A DNA stretch of 64,000 bases. Source: Solen grandis. Taxonomy: Eukaryota; Mollusca; Bivalvia; Adapedonta; Solenidae. This document shows, piece after piece, positions 1 to 9,404 of the stretch (the stretch's first letter is position 1; each line of letters starts with the position of its first letter). The notes beneath the pieces are model-generated. The model was not told the DNA's origin. It was given only the letters and a program-made list of their open reading frames with translations, and did no database searches. A program made the translations under genes and the position numbers. The DNA lies in assembly GCA_021229015.1 (NCBI GenBank), contig CM037781.1, positions 64,778,839 through 64,842,838 on the forward strand. The letters are read 5' to 3'.

Positions 1-399
1 ACTGTAAGGCTTCTCACATTTGACTTATTTCACATTTTTAGTGCTGTTTTTGTGTGTAGCGAGTTGAAAAACAGCTGGATTGGCAGTTATTTCATACATG
101 GAATCTTTAATATTCATATCCTTCCAGAATAAATAGAGAAATGAACTTAACTAAAACTGATAATATGATGCAAGATCCTGTTTTTGGATAGAAATATTGA
201 CTTCCTTGATATTGACATCATTCCTTTTGGTAGGCCTAGTACTAAATTTTTACAAAACTGTAAAACATTTCTTTGTAATACAGTATCATTGTTATATTTG
301 TATATAATCATGACTTTTATTAAGCCTCTACTCATAAACAGATTATGTAATATTTGACCCAGTTCCTTGTTGCATCTTGCTATTGTTTTGTTCCAACAG

Positions 400-624
400 C
401 AAACTGGCCAGGCCATCGTGGTGCCCGGCCAGGACGCTCTGACAGCCTCCATGTTGGCCTCTGCCCCACCCCAGGAGCAGAAACAGATGTTGGGCGAGCG
501 TCTCTTCCCACTGATCCAGAGGATGCACGCCGAACTCGCCGGCAAAATCACCGGAATGTTGCTTGAGATTGACAACTCTGAGTTGCTCCACATGTTGGAA
601 TCATCGGAGTCCCTGAAGGCAAAG
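400..624 (+). CDS. PABPC1: PABPC penultimate coding exon (MLLE domain core)
   Basis: This exon is 225 nt (75 codons), phase 0 at both ends, with acceptor TTCCAACAG and donor GTAAGT. It encodes [13 protein letters not shown] followed by most of the MLLE helices. Its GC content is clearly higher than that of the flanking introns. Confidence 0.95.
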
Positions 625-1167
625 GTAAGTGGAGGCTGATAATGGTATCTAGAATCTAAAGAAATAAATAACAAAAGCATTTCAAAACCATAAAAGATGA
701 TCAAGAGGAGACCTGTATATTGATGCTTAATTAATAAATAATTCACACATACTTCAAAACAAGTTGAATAATTTTTGATGTACAAGGGCTCATTAGAAAT
801 TCTGAAGTTCAAAACTAAGTTTTGGGAGATAATTAGGGGGAAAAAAAATTAACCCCACTTGATAAAATTGTGTAAGTTGTCTCATCCCTTCATGTCTTAT
901 TGTACTGAGAAGTCACTACCTTTTACTACTGAAAAATAAAGGGGGTGTTCACTTTCTGTGATGACTCTAGCTTTGTTTGGATGTTGGGAAATTTTTTACA
1001 CTAGACACTTACAGGTAAGGGGCCTATATATTATCCTGGACACATCTGTATGTAGACCAATGCTTGATGTTTTACAGGTTGAGGAAGCCGTGGCTGTACT
1101 GCAGGCTCACCAGGCCAAGGAGAGCGCCGCCACCCAGTCTGCAACAAACGCCATGAAGAAGGAATAA
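400..1167 (+). CDS. PABPC1: Cytoplasmic poly(A)-binding protein, C-terminal two exons (partial)
   Basis: Two spliced coding exons (400-624 and 1078-1167) encode the C-terminus of a cytoplasmic poly(A)-binding protein. PABPC binds mRNA poly(A) tails, and its C-terminal MLLE (PABC) domain docks PAM2 peptides of translation and deadenylation factors such as Paip and eRF3. The first exon contains the near-invariant stretches [16 protein letters not shown] and the domain signature KITGMLLE. The second continues [15 protein letters not shown] and ends with a TAA stop at 1165-1167. The exon boundaries are clean: a CAG acceptor before 400, GTAAGT after 624 and a TTTTACAG acceptor before 1078, all in phase 0. 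The four RRM domains and the linker must lie upstream of the window. Identity as PABPC is essentially certain. Assignment to PABPC1 rather than PABPC4 is by family resemblance only. Confidence 0.95.
1078..1167 (+). CDS. PABPC1: PABPC terminal coding exon
   Basis: This exon is 90 nt including the TAA stop, with acceptor TTTTACAG. It encodes the last MLLE helix ([11 protein letters not shown]) and a short tail ending AMKKE. Confidence 0.95.
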   Translation, partial: VEEAVAVLQAHQAKESAATQSATNAMKKE

Positions 1168-1741
1168 ACACAAAACAGGACAGATTCAAATGTACACGGA
1201 GAAAGATCATGCTTGACATCGTTATTTCTGCATTTGAACATAGACTGGAAAGGAATCCTTCTGTTCTTAGGTGCATAAGTAATATACATAACACCTCTGC
1301 AGTCTTTTTTTGCCCCGGAAAAAAAGTAGATAAAAAATCTGTGTGGGTATTTTTAAACATTTGTTTCATTAAGGAGCAAAGGTTTCAATATACACAACCA
1401 AAAAAATCCAAGCTGTGAATTCAAATGTGAAGTTGCGTTGTATCTGGGAACATCTCTTCTTTTTTAAAAAATGTTGAATAAAAAATAACAAAAAAATAGC
1501 AAAATGTTATTAAGAAATAACTACAGATCATAACTGTAAAATGTGTTTCAAGTAGTTGTTTGTAGGTGTTAATTTTATAAGTTGAGTGTTGTGTTTAAAG
1601 CTGTTAACAGATAGGTAAGACATATGAGAAGAGGGAATTTTCTGTAATATTTTGGGAGAGATGTTTTCAGACAACTGGTTTCATGTCTTATAAATTTTAT
1701 GTTCATTTGGAAAGGAAAGAAAACCTCTTGTGAAAAATAAA
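1168..1741 (+). other. 3' UTR of the PABPC gene with candidate poly(A) signals
   Basis: AT-rich sequence follows the stop codon. AATAAA hexamers lie at 1477-1482 and 1736-1741, and either could direct cleavage. No open frame of note is present. The boundary is inferred, as no transcript data are available. Confidence 0.6.
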
Positions 1742-2580
1742 GAATTATCCAATTAAAAATTGTTTATTTCATATGACTCCTATAGTTGTTTGTCAAACAT
1801 TTTTTTAGTGTGTGTATTTAGCACTGAGGAAATAAGAAGGTTGAGTCAGAAGTGATAATTAAAATTATAAATGTTCATTTAATTTGTAATCATTCAAGGA
1901 CTGGCTCAGTGTTCTCAAATATAGAAATGTTTTTTATACTTTCTAAATTAATGCCCAATAGTTTCTAATAGGGATTAGAGTATGATAAATTGGACCTAAT
2001 GATGAAAATCCATTGGTAATTGCAAGTCTGTGAAAATATGAAAAAGATGATATTGGTTATTTAGCTTTATGGGAAGTATCGCATTTTTGCTGTGTTTAGG
2101 CTTAAGAAGAAAACGATGTACGATGTAAAATACGTACGAAATCCTTAAAAGAAAATCTTTCATTTATCAGCTTTAATGTTGAGTACTATACATGCTTGTA
2201 TTTGTCTTAATTACAGACGGGGATATCTTTGATCTTGTATAATTATGTTCATTTGCATGTATATGTACCTTAATGTGCTGTGCGATAAACTGTTACTTTA
2301 AAAGAAATCAACAAATAATGAGAGTTAAGGTCCTAGAATATTATCTGTTCAAATTTACACCCTCATGACCCCAAAAACCCTGGAGCTTGACCACCCAATG
2401 TCCTGCTCCTCCCAGTTTGGGCAGATTGACCTCAAGTGGGACACCTACTGGGGGTTGCCAAGTAGCTGTGGTAGCCTCCATGTCCTCTTGAGACAAGTTA
2501 AAAAAAACAACTTGAAACCTGAAAGTTATTCTTACTGGTATGTCACAAGTCTTTAAATTCATCAATCAATTACTCGAGAC
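1742..2580. other. Intergenic, nothing recognised
   Basis: AT-rich intergenic sequence without a convincing ORF, repeat or RNA gene. A short stretch at 2360-2560 is open on both strands but resembles no family I know. Confidence 0.4.
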
Positions 2581-2821
2581 TTAAGTAACCCTTGACCTCA
2601 GAATATTCATGAACCATTTATGACTTGAGTACTAAATTACAGAACTTTAAATTGCAAGACAATGGATTTGTCTTTGCCGTGCATACTGTAGAATCTGAGC
2701 AATAATGTTTATAGAGCAAACTGAGGCGGCCTTTCTCCGCCAACTCCCTTCAAAAGCTGTGTGATCTTGGTCTGCTAGGTTTCCAATGTGTCGCACTGAA
2801 TGAGTAGAAGGGTAAAGTTTA
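2581..2821. repeat. Divergent family B element (TTAA-bounded MITE-like)
   Basis: It begins TTAAGTAACCCTTGACCTCA and ends near AGGGTAAAGTTTA. It shares scattered segments with the better copies at 26567-26807 and 29662-29856, such as GAATATTCATGA and TAGAATCTGAGC. It is strongly diverged. Confidence 0.45.
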
Positions 2822-3401
2822 GAAATTGGTGAATTGAATCCATCCACAAAGAAGAAAGGAGAAATACATTAAACTGTTTTATATGTATGTTGAATGAGTG
2901 GAGGTATAATGGTATGACACTGTCCGTCTGTCCATAGACATTTTGTGTCCATGCAATGACTTCTGAAAGTCTTCATGAATTGATTTCTTAATTGGTATTG
3001 AGGCATATATGATACCAAAACAGGAGTTCTGTGCTATAACTTTTGAAAGACTTCATTTATTGCATCCATATTTGGCATGCAAGTATTTAATATCCTTATA
3101 CAGGTCGAGTTTGACTTTGGTAATAATCCACTGATAAGAGTTAATTGAGAAGCTCATTTATCTTTTGCTAATAACGGAAGTAATTATTGAGATCAAATAT
3201 ATTTTCTTCACATTTACAAAAGATCATCCATGACATCAAAACAGCTTTTCACATTAAAGACAGAATTATGATGCCCTCATTTGAGTTTTCCTTTGGGCAT
3301 ATATTGCCACGCTGTAGCCTTGGTCTTGTTAAAATGTGTATTGTTGATAATATGAAAAAAAGCTTTCAGATAGTATATTGTGCTATAAATCATTCAGTCA
3401 T

Positions 3402-4462
3402 GTCTCTCCCCTCACACACTAATTATATGGGGGAGACATTCTTTTTGTCGGTCTGTCCATCACACTCTTTGTCTGGAGCATAACTCAGAAAGTGACAAAG
3501 CTATTATCTTGAAACTGCATAGGTGGATAGATCTCGTGAAGGAGAAGTGCAGTGCACAAGAACCGTTACTTTGTACATCATTTTTGGAGTTAATACCCTT
3601 TGTTAAATTTCATATTTTTGTCCGGAGCATAACTCGCCAAGTATCAAAGCTATTAACTTGAAAGTTCACAAGTAGAGAAATGTCATGCATAAAAACTGTA
3701 ACATTGCACATCAAATTTTTGGAGATTTTGCCCTTTGTCAAAAGCATTTATTGCGCACTATAACCTTGAAACTTCATAGATGGATAAATGAAATGGAGGA
3801 GAAGTGCAGTGCACAAGAGCTGTACTCTGCACATAACATTTATGGAGTTACTGCCCTTGGTCCTATTTCATTTTTTGTTTGTTTTGAAAGCATTACTTAT
3901 CCACTGAGACATATAACCTTGAAGGTGAATAGACCTCATAAAGGAGAATTACAGTTCACAAGAAGCTTAATTCTGCAAATCATTTTTGAGCATAACTCCT
4001 GCACTACGAGACATAAACTTGAAGCTTTAGCAATGGGTAGACTTTATGGACAAGAATTGCAGTACACTAGAGTATAATCCATTTTCAATGTTTCTTGTTG
4101 GAGTTCTTCTGCTTTTATACAATTTCATGTCCTTACCATAACTCCCATTCAACTCGTGCTATTCATTTATGGAAAGAAATTAAAGTGCCATGCACAAGGT
4201 TCTAACTCTGGCCTTAGTATTTTTGGAGTTATTTCCCCTCTTTACAATTTCTTGACCGCAAGATTACTCTTGTTCTACTTAGGCTATTAAAACAAAATTT
4301 CAGTTATGGAAAGAAATTGATGAGAGGAAGTCTCACACATAAGAGGTCCATAACACTGTGTGGACCTTTATCCTTGTAATCCGCCATTTAACTATTTGCA
4401 TTTGTTATTGTGTACCTTAATGTCATATATTTTTTTTGTGTGTGTGTGAGGGGAGGGGGAGA
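3402..4462. mobile_element. 1.06-kb inverted-repeat element with internal ~130-bp modules
   Basis: The left end, GTCTCTCCCCTCACACAC at 3402-3419, is matched in inverted orientation by GTGTGTGTGAGGGGAG around 4438-4456. Between them lie about six diverged tandem modules of about 130 bp. Each carries phrases such as GAGCATAACTC, TTGAAACT, GTGCAGTGCACAAG and TTTTTGGAGTTA. There is no coding capacity. This is the layout of a non-autonomous DNA element whose interior is a tandem array. Confidence 0.6.
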
Positions 4463-4636
4463 CCTCAGTTTTCTACAAAAATGAATCTCTAGTTTAATGT
4501 CATTTCAAAGATATAGCATGGAGATAAAAGCCGTCAAAATTAAACTGTAGGACTGGCAGGACAAGGGTGTTGTAACTCGGCCCTAGATAAGTGGCATTGA
4601 TAGTCTACATCTTAGTTTAGTTGATACAAATTAAGG

Positions 4637-4838
4637 AAAAAAATTGTTTCCACCATCTCCGAAAAAATAGTGATGGTAGGTCGGCCTTATTTTTTTTTAA
4701 TGACATTAACATAAATAGCATTTTGCAACCGTAATAACCTGAATGCTATGAAAAAAAGTTAGAGTTGGTACAAAAAAAAAAAGGGTCGATCGTACAAAAA
4801 AATAGGGTCGGTCGGGTTAGTGGAAACAACTTTTTTTT
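4637..4838. mobile_element. ~200-bp MITE-like inverted repeat
   Basis: The left end AAATTGTTTCCAC is mirrored by GTGGAAACAACTTTT at the right end. The interior has A/T runs and the phrases AGGTCGG and GGTCGGTCGGG. It is small and non-coding. Confidence 0.45.
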
Positions 4839-5119
4839 ATTACGCCTTAGCAGATGTATGATATGTCATTGTTGGGGTATAGCTTTAAGATCCCTGATCA
4901 ATCGGAAAAATTGATTGCAATCAATGTTTGATTATTCTACATTCAGATAGGATCTTAAGCTACAAATCCATACAGAAGGTAAATATGTACAGTGTTGAAG
5001 CCTCCATTTACGCAGTTTACGTGAACAATATAGCAAAGAATATTGTTGCAAACCTCATCCTGGTCTATTTTCCTGGTCGTTGACTGAGGTTGTAGTGTGT
5101 AATTGTACATGACCTCAAA
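4839..5119. other. Intergenic, nothing recognised
   Basis: AT-rich sequence with no feature I can support. Confidence 0.35.
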
Positions 5120-5335
5120 TACTAGTTCAACTTAGACCATTGAAAAGGTATTTCAGTCATTTGGAAATGATGTCTACTTGAGACAGATATAGTGCTGCCA
5201 CACTGCAGTATCACACCAAAGACCCGTGGCATGATACCACGACCGGTCGCATTATCCTGACACCAGGCCAACCAGTCCTGCAACTACCTTTATATGCTGA
5301 GTGCACCGGTAAACACTGGTAGGGGACTCAAGAAG
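5120..5335 (-). repeat. SINE S1 body (minus orientation)
   Basis: It shares the segments TATTTCAGTCATTTGGA, GTCTACTTGAGACAGATAT, ACACTGCAGTATCAC, CATGATACCAC and CCAACCAGTCCTG with the fuller copy at 11905-12226. The tRNA-like head is missing or degraded here. Confidence 0.6.
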
Positions 5336-5588
5336 TAGCACCAGGAATCCCAACTACTGGACCTGAGAAAATGTTTTATGAGTTGGAATTATAAGAATAA
5401 AATTCCTTATTTTTAACTTTCATGCATGTGTAAAAAATGGCCAAAATCATGCACAAATTTAACAAAATCTTTTGTGCATGCTTTGGCTGACATTTATGTG
5501 CACGAGAGCCAGAAAAATGTAAATCTTGTGATTAATACAATTCAATATAGAAGCTTAAAAAACATGGGCTGACAGATGGGCCTTAATC

Positions 5589-5826
5589 TTAACCCTTTCC
5601 CTCATAGAGGACACCATGAAAAGACCTATGCGAACAGCATAAAACCAGATCAGCCTGCGAGTAACTCGCAGGCTGATCAGGTTTTATGCTGTTCGCTGCT
5701 CCTCAGTGGTCTGGAAATGAGGATTTTGCAATTAAATTTGGTAAGGTTTAACTGGTTTTCTGCAAATCAGGCTTTATGTGGTACCTATTGATTGCGTCAA
5801 AATGAGTATATGAGGGAAAGGGTTAA
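5589..5826 (+). mobile_element. Family A element, copy 1 (TTAA-flanked, ~238 bp)
   Basis: TTAA is followed by CCCTTTCCCTCATA and the copy ends TATGAGGGAAAGGG plus TTAA. The centre carries the near-perfect 33-bp inverted repeat around GCCTGCGAGT/ACTCGCAGGC. No ORF. TTAA flanks are the hallmark of piggyBac-type target duplication. Confidence 0.85.
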
Positions 5827-6614
5827 AGCAGCTTTTTCATAGTTTTGTAGAAATTAAATTTTTTCTCATTCATGTAGGTGTATCCTGTTTTCTGACCAAC
5901 AAACTTTGCAAGTGAAGGTCACATTGCATGGGAAAACATTCTTTTTGTAAACGCCCTTCTTTGGTAAATATAAAATCCAGTATCCACAAAGCAGGTCCTT
6001 GTGGTACCACTAGACGCTGTCCGTAACCGGACATTTTCACCAGATTCAGGGAGCGAATTTGAAGTTCATCATGTGAAGTGAGCAAATGCGTAAAGAGATG
6101 TGATCAGTTGTGATGGCACACAAAAATAGAAATGATAAAAAAAGGTTTCCTAATTTGAAATACATGTATAGGTTTAATTCTGTAAGTAACATTGTAGCCC
6201 GAAATGGATTTTTGACAATCCTAGAATGATGCATTTGTATATTGGCATTCATAGACTTACTATATGCAGATACAATTCTTGTCAATGACCAGCTGTGAAC
6301 AATGTGCTTTAAAACTGGAAAGCATTTAAGGGTTATGTTCAGGTCAGAATATGTTAATACACATCATAATGGCCTGATATTATTTCATATTTCCCAATAA
6401 CAAATCTTACAGATGAAGTAAAGTGTAGTATGTCCTTTTCGTTCCCAACTCAAGATCCTATTCTTACATATTAATTATTGTTTTACTTTCTCTGTTAGAG
6501 ATCTGTTCCAGGTTTTCCTTTCCTCATGCTCAGGAAAAGATTGAATTTACTCCCCAAAATATAGTAATGGGCTTCTTCACCATCTTCATTAGAAAAAAAG
6601 TCTTGACATTACTA
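5827..6614. other. Intergenic, nothing recognised
   Basis: AT-rich, with no ORF or repeat that I can assign. Confidence 0.35.
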
Positions 6615-6820
6615 TTACTGTAAAATCATTAATTTTCGTTGACATTAAATATTGTTATGTACCTAAGGGAATTTCGTGGGTACATTTATTTGAGGAACTA
6701 TGTTCAAGAAAACATGGTCTATATAAAAGTAGTTTTTGTGGGAATTAATATTCATGGATAAAACCTTTCATGAAATCGGCGAAAATAAGTGTCCCACGAA
6801 AATTAATAATTTCACAGTAA
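6615..6820. mobile_element. MITE family C, copy 1 (ends TTACTGTAAAATCATTAATTT)
   Basis: The left end TACTGTAAAATCATTAATTT is inverted at the right end as AAATTAATAATTTCACAGTAA. The interior phrases AACTATGTTC, AAAACATGGTCTA and TTCATGGATAAA recur at 34485-34640, and in inverted form at 29884-30097. Confidence 0.65.
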
Positions 6821-6952
6821 ACAATTTTATCATAGATATTGTGTCCAATGAGGGACTGCATTATATTGACTTGTTTTATATCGGAGCATGTTATAATGGA
6901 TCTACATAGTACAGTGTAAAGATATGTGTGTAAATAAACATCTTAATTTTTT

Positions 6953-7947
6953 GTAACCTGCTTTTAGCAGAGGTGACATGGGGATCACTTCACCGTTGTC
7001 TGTCCCCCTTTTTCTGACTCTTTCAGCAGGTGACACGTGTTCCAAGGAGCATTTCTTGTTCACCAAAACGCCTCAATGAGCAAGTGTTATATTTACCGAC
7101 TTACTGTCACTTATCCACACACACAGCTGTGGGTTCGAGCCCCTGCCTAGTCTAGGTCTGAAACAAGTACCTGTCGGTCGGGTAATAAATTGTCGGTACC
7201 AGGATACAAAAATATTACCAGTTATCTGATGTCAGCCTTTTCCCTGATGATACCTCACATACTTTTTTCTTAATAACATACATACATGTCAATAATGATA
7301 TTCTTAAACATAATTCTACACTCTGTCAAGAAATTGTCTCAATCTTGCACTAAAGATAGACCTATTTTGGGTGTACAATGCCTGTATCGTTAAGCTACGT
7401 GAAATGTGTTAAAATGAGTAACTGAAATAGTTACTATGGGTGATCAATACCAATAAATCATGTTTTTAAGGTAATGACAACATAAGCACAGGTACACACA
7501 GGTAATATTTAGTATGATGGGTACTCGGGTAAAGATAATGGACTTATTTCAATCCTTTTCTAGTTGCAAGGATTTGTTCTTTACTTGGTTTGTGGTGGTT
7601 TGAAGGTTCTGCCAGGCTGACTTGTACAAACTGGGATTTTCTACATTCAATTCTATGCCAAAAAAATCCAAGTTTATATATAAATAAATGATGCTTCATC
7701 TTTTAACCAAGATAGTAAAGATAAAGTGTGGTTCCAAATGTAACAAATGATGATTACACCAAGATACTGATTTGTCACATTTACTGTTACCATGTCAGAC
7801 AGTTTTGATAAAGTTGAAGGATAAAAATAGTGTTCTTTGGAACACGTGTCACCTGCTGAAGTGTGACTGAAAAAGTGTGATGGAAGGACAGACAGACGAT
7901 GGAAAAGTGATCCCTATGTGTCACCTCTGCTAACAGCAGGTGACACA
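6953..7947. mobile_element. Foldback-type element with ~100-bp inverted ends
   Basis: The left arm (6953 to about 7055, GCAGAGGTGACA, GGGATCACTT, CAGCAGGTGACACGTGTTCC) is repeated in inverted orientation at about 7831-7947 (GGAACACGTGTCACCTGCTG, AAGTGATCCC, TGTCACCTCTGC). The interior is non-coding. A lone arm of the same family is at 58388-58480. Confidence 0.7.
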
Positions 7948-8094
7948 AAAACACATTATAATTAAAATTAGAGCTTTGATACACTTGTACATGTATTTGG
8001 AACAAAAAAATATTCAATAAATTAAATATTAAAAAATTGAGCTGATCATGAGCAGATACAATATATTTCAGAAATATGGCAAAGGGCAATGAAA

Positions 8095-8525
8095 TAAACA
8101 TGACATACCTACAATATGAGCAAATAGGCTTGATATTTATGATTGTTGTGAAGTTAAATGAAAAGTAGCTAAGAAATAAAGTTGACAAAATATCTTCAGT
8201 AGATATAACAAAGGTCCGTAACATAAAATCATACCAGTCATTATGTGCCTACAATATGCTCAACTAGACTTAGTAGTTGTTACTGTTGTGAAGATAAATG
8301 AAAATCAGATCAATGTAGCTGAGAAATAGTGTAGACCAATTCTTGTAACTAAAGGCCAGCACTCATTTAAAAACATGCTAATAATATGCGCAACTAGGCT
8401 TGCACTTAAAAAATCAAGTGAATCATGACATGCCAGCAATATGCACAACTGGGCTTAGCACTTAACAGTCTTGTAAAGTTTGATCAAAATCAGACCAAAG
8501 ATAGCCGAGAAATAGGGAAGACAAA
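8095..8525. repeat. Three diverged ~140-bp tandem modules
   Basis: CCTACAATATGAGCAAATAGG, CCTACAATATGCTCAACTAG and CCAGCAATATGCACAACTGG head successive modules. Each is followed by TTGTGAAG- and GCTGAGAAATA-like phrases. It is non-coding and probably the core of a larger dispersed element. Confidence 0.5.
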
Positions 8526-8622
8526 TCTTGTCTTCAGACACACTAAGGTGACTCCAATATATAGTAATCAGAATTCAAAATAAATTTGTTTTCAGGTCTG
8601 TTTACATATTATTTACACTAAT

Positions 8623-8864
8623 TTAACCCTTTCCCTCATAGAGGAAACCATGAAAAGACCTATGCAAACAGCATAAAACCAGATCAGCCTGCAAGTAACT
8701 CGCAAGCTGATCAGGTTTTATGCTGTTCGCTGCTCCTCAGTGGTCTGGAAATGAGGACTTTATAATTTAATTTGGTAAGGTTTAACTGTGGTTTTCTGCA
8801 GATCAGGCTTTATGTGATACCTATTGAGTGCGTCAAAATGAGTCTATATGAGGGAAAAGGTTAA
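8623..8864 (+). mobile_element. Family A element, copy 2
   Basis: TTAACCCTTTCCCTCATAG at the left, ATATGAGGGAAAAGGTTAA at the right, with the internal hairpin AGTAACTCGCAAGCTGATCAG. Confidence 0.85.
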
Positions 8865-9053
8865 AATACCATGAATTCACAGACTTCAGATTTAATTATA
8901 TGAAAGAATCTGTTTTGAGTATGAAAATCATAACTACATCTTTTCATGCCATTTTACTTGATTTTTTTTTTCTCACTCACTCATTTTTGTAAATACATGC
9001 AACTATATAATTGGCGCAAACAACTAATGCTGACACAATGTTTCAGGTTTTTT

Positions 9054-9059
9054 TTTATT
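9054..9059 (-). terminator. Candidate poly(A) signal for the IF1 gene
   Basis: AATAAA on the minus strand (TTTATT on plus), about 280 nt downstream of the IF1 stop codon. It is the nearest suitable hexamer I noticed. Confidence 0.45.
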
Positions 9060-9335
9060 AGAACTCTTCAGTATCAATATACAGACATTCAAAACTCAAA
9101 TTCCAATCAATCAGATTCATAAACAATACATTCCCATGGATTTACTTTAAATACCCAAAGCATAAATTATGTCTCTCAAGATTTTTCCATTTTTTTTTTA
9201 CAAAAAACAACACTTCAATCTGCAGTTCCTTCAAATTCATTATTTCAAAATAACCACAAGAAGATCACTCAGAGTTGATGAGCTTTAAACCCTGAACAAA
9301 ACCTCGTATAATATATCTGGTCCATACTTTAAAAC

Positions 9336-9404
9336 TTAATCCGAATCAGACGATGCCTTTTGCTTCAGGTCGTCTAAACGTCTCTTATGTCGTGCGATGG
9401 CCTC
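9336..9404 (-). CDS. ATPIF1: IF1 exon 5 (C-terminal coiled coil, stop)
   Basis: Acceptor TGTTTACAG, then [20 protein letters not shown] and a TAA stop at 9338-9336. Phase 0. Confidence 0.92.
   Translation of the reverse strand, partial: EAIARHKRRLDDLKQKASSDSD

Noticed and set aside
147..812. 221-codon open frame on the minus strand
   Set aside because: It overlaps the well-supported PABPC exon on the opposite strand and has no domain. It is a shadow of the GC-rich exon plus chance.
3685..4077. 130-codon open frame
   Set aside because: It falls inside the tandem modules of the 3402-4462 element and has no family features.
7787..8224. 145-codon minus-strand open frame
   Set aside because: It covers the right arm of the foldback element and neighbouring AT-rich modules. 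Composition is hydrophobic by AT bias and there is no recognisable domain.
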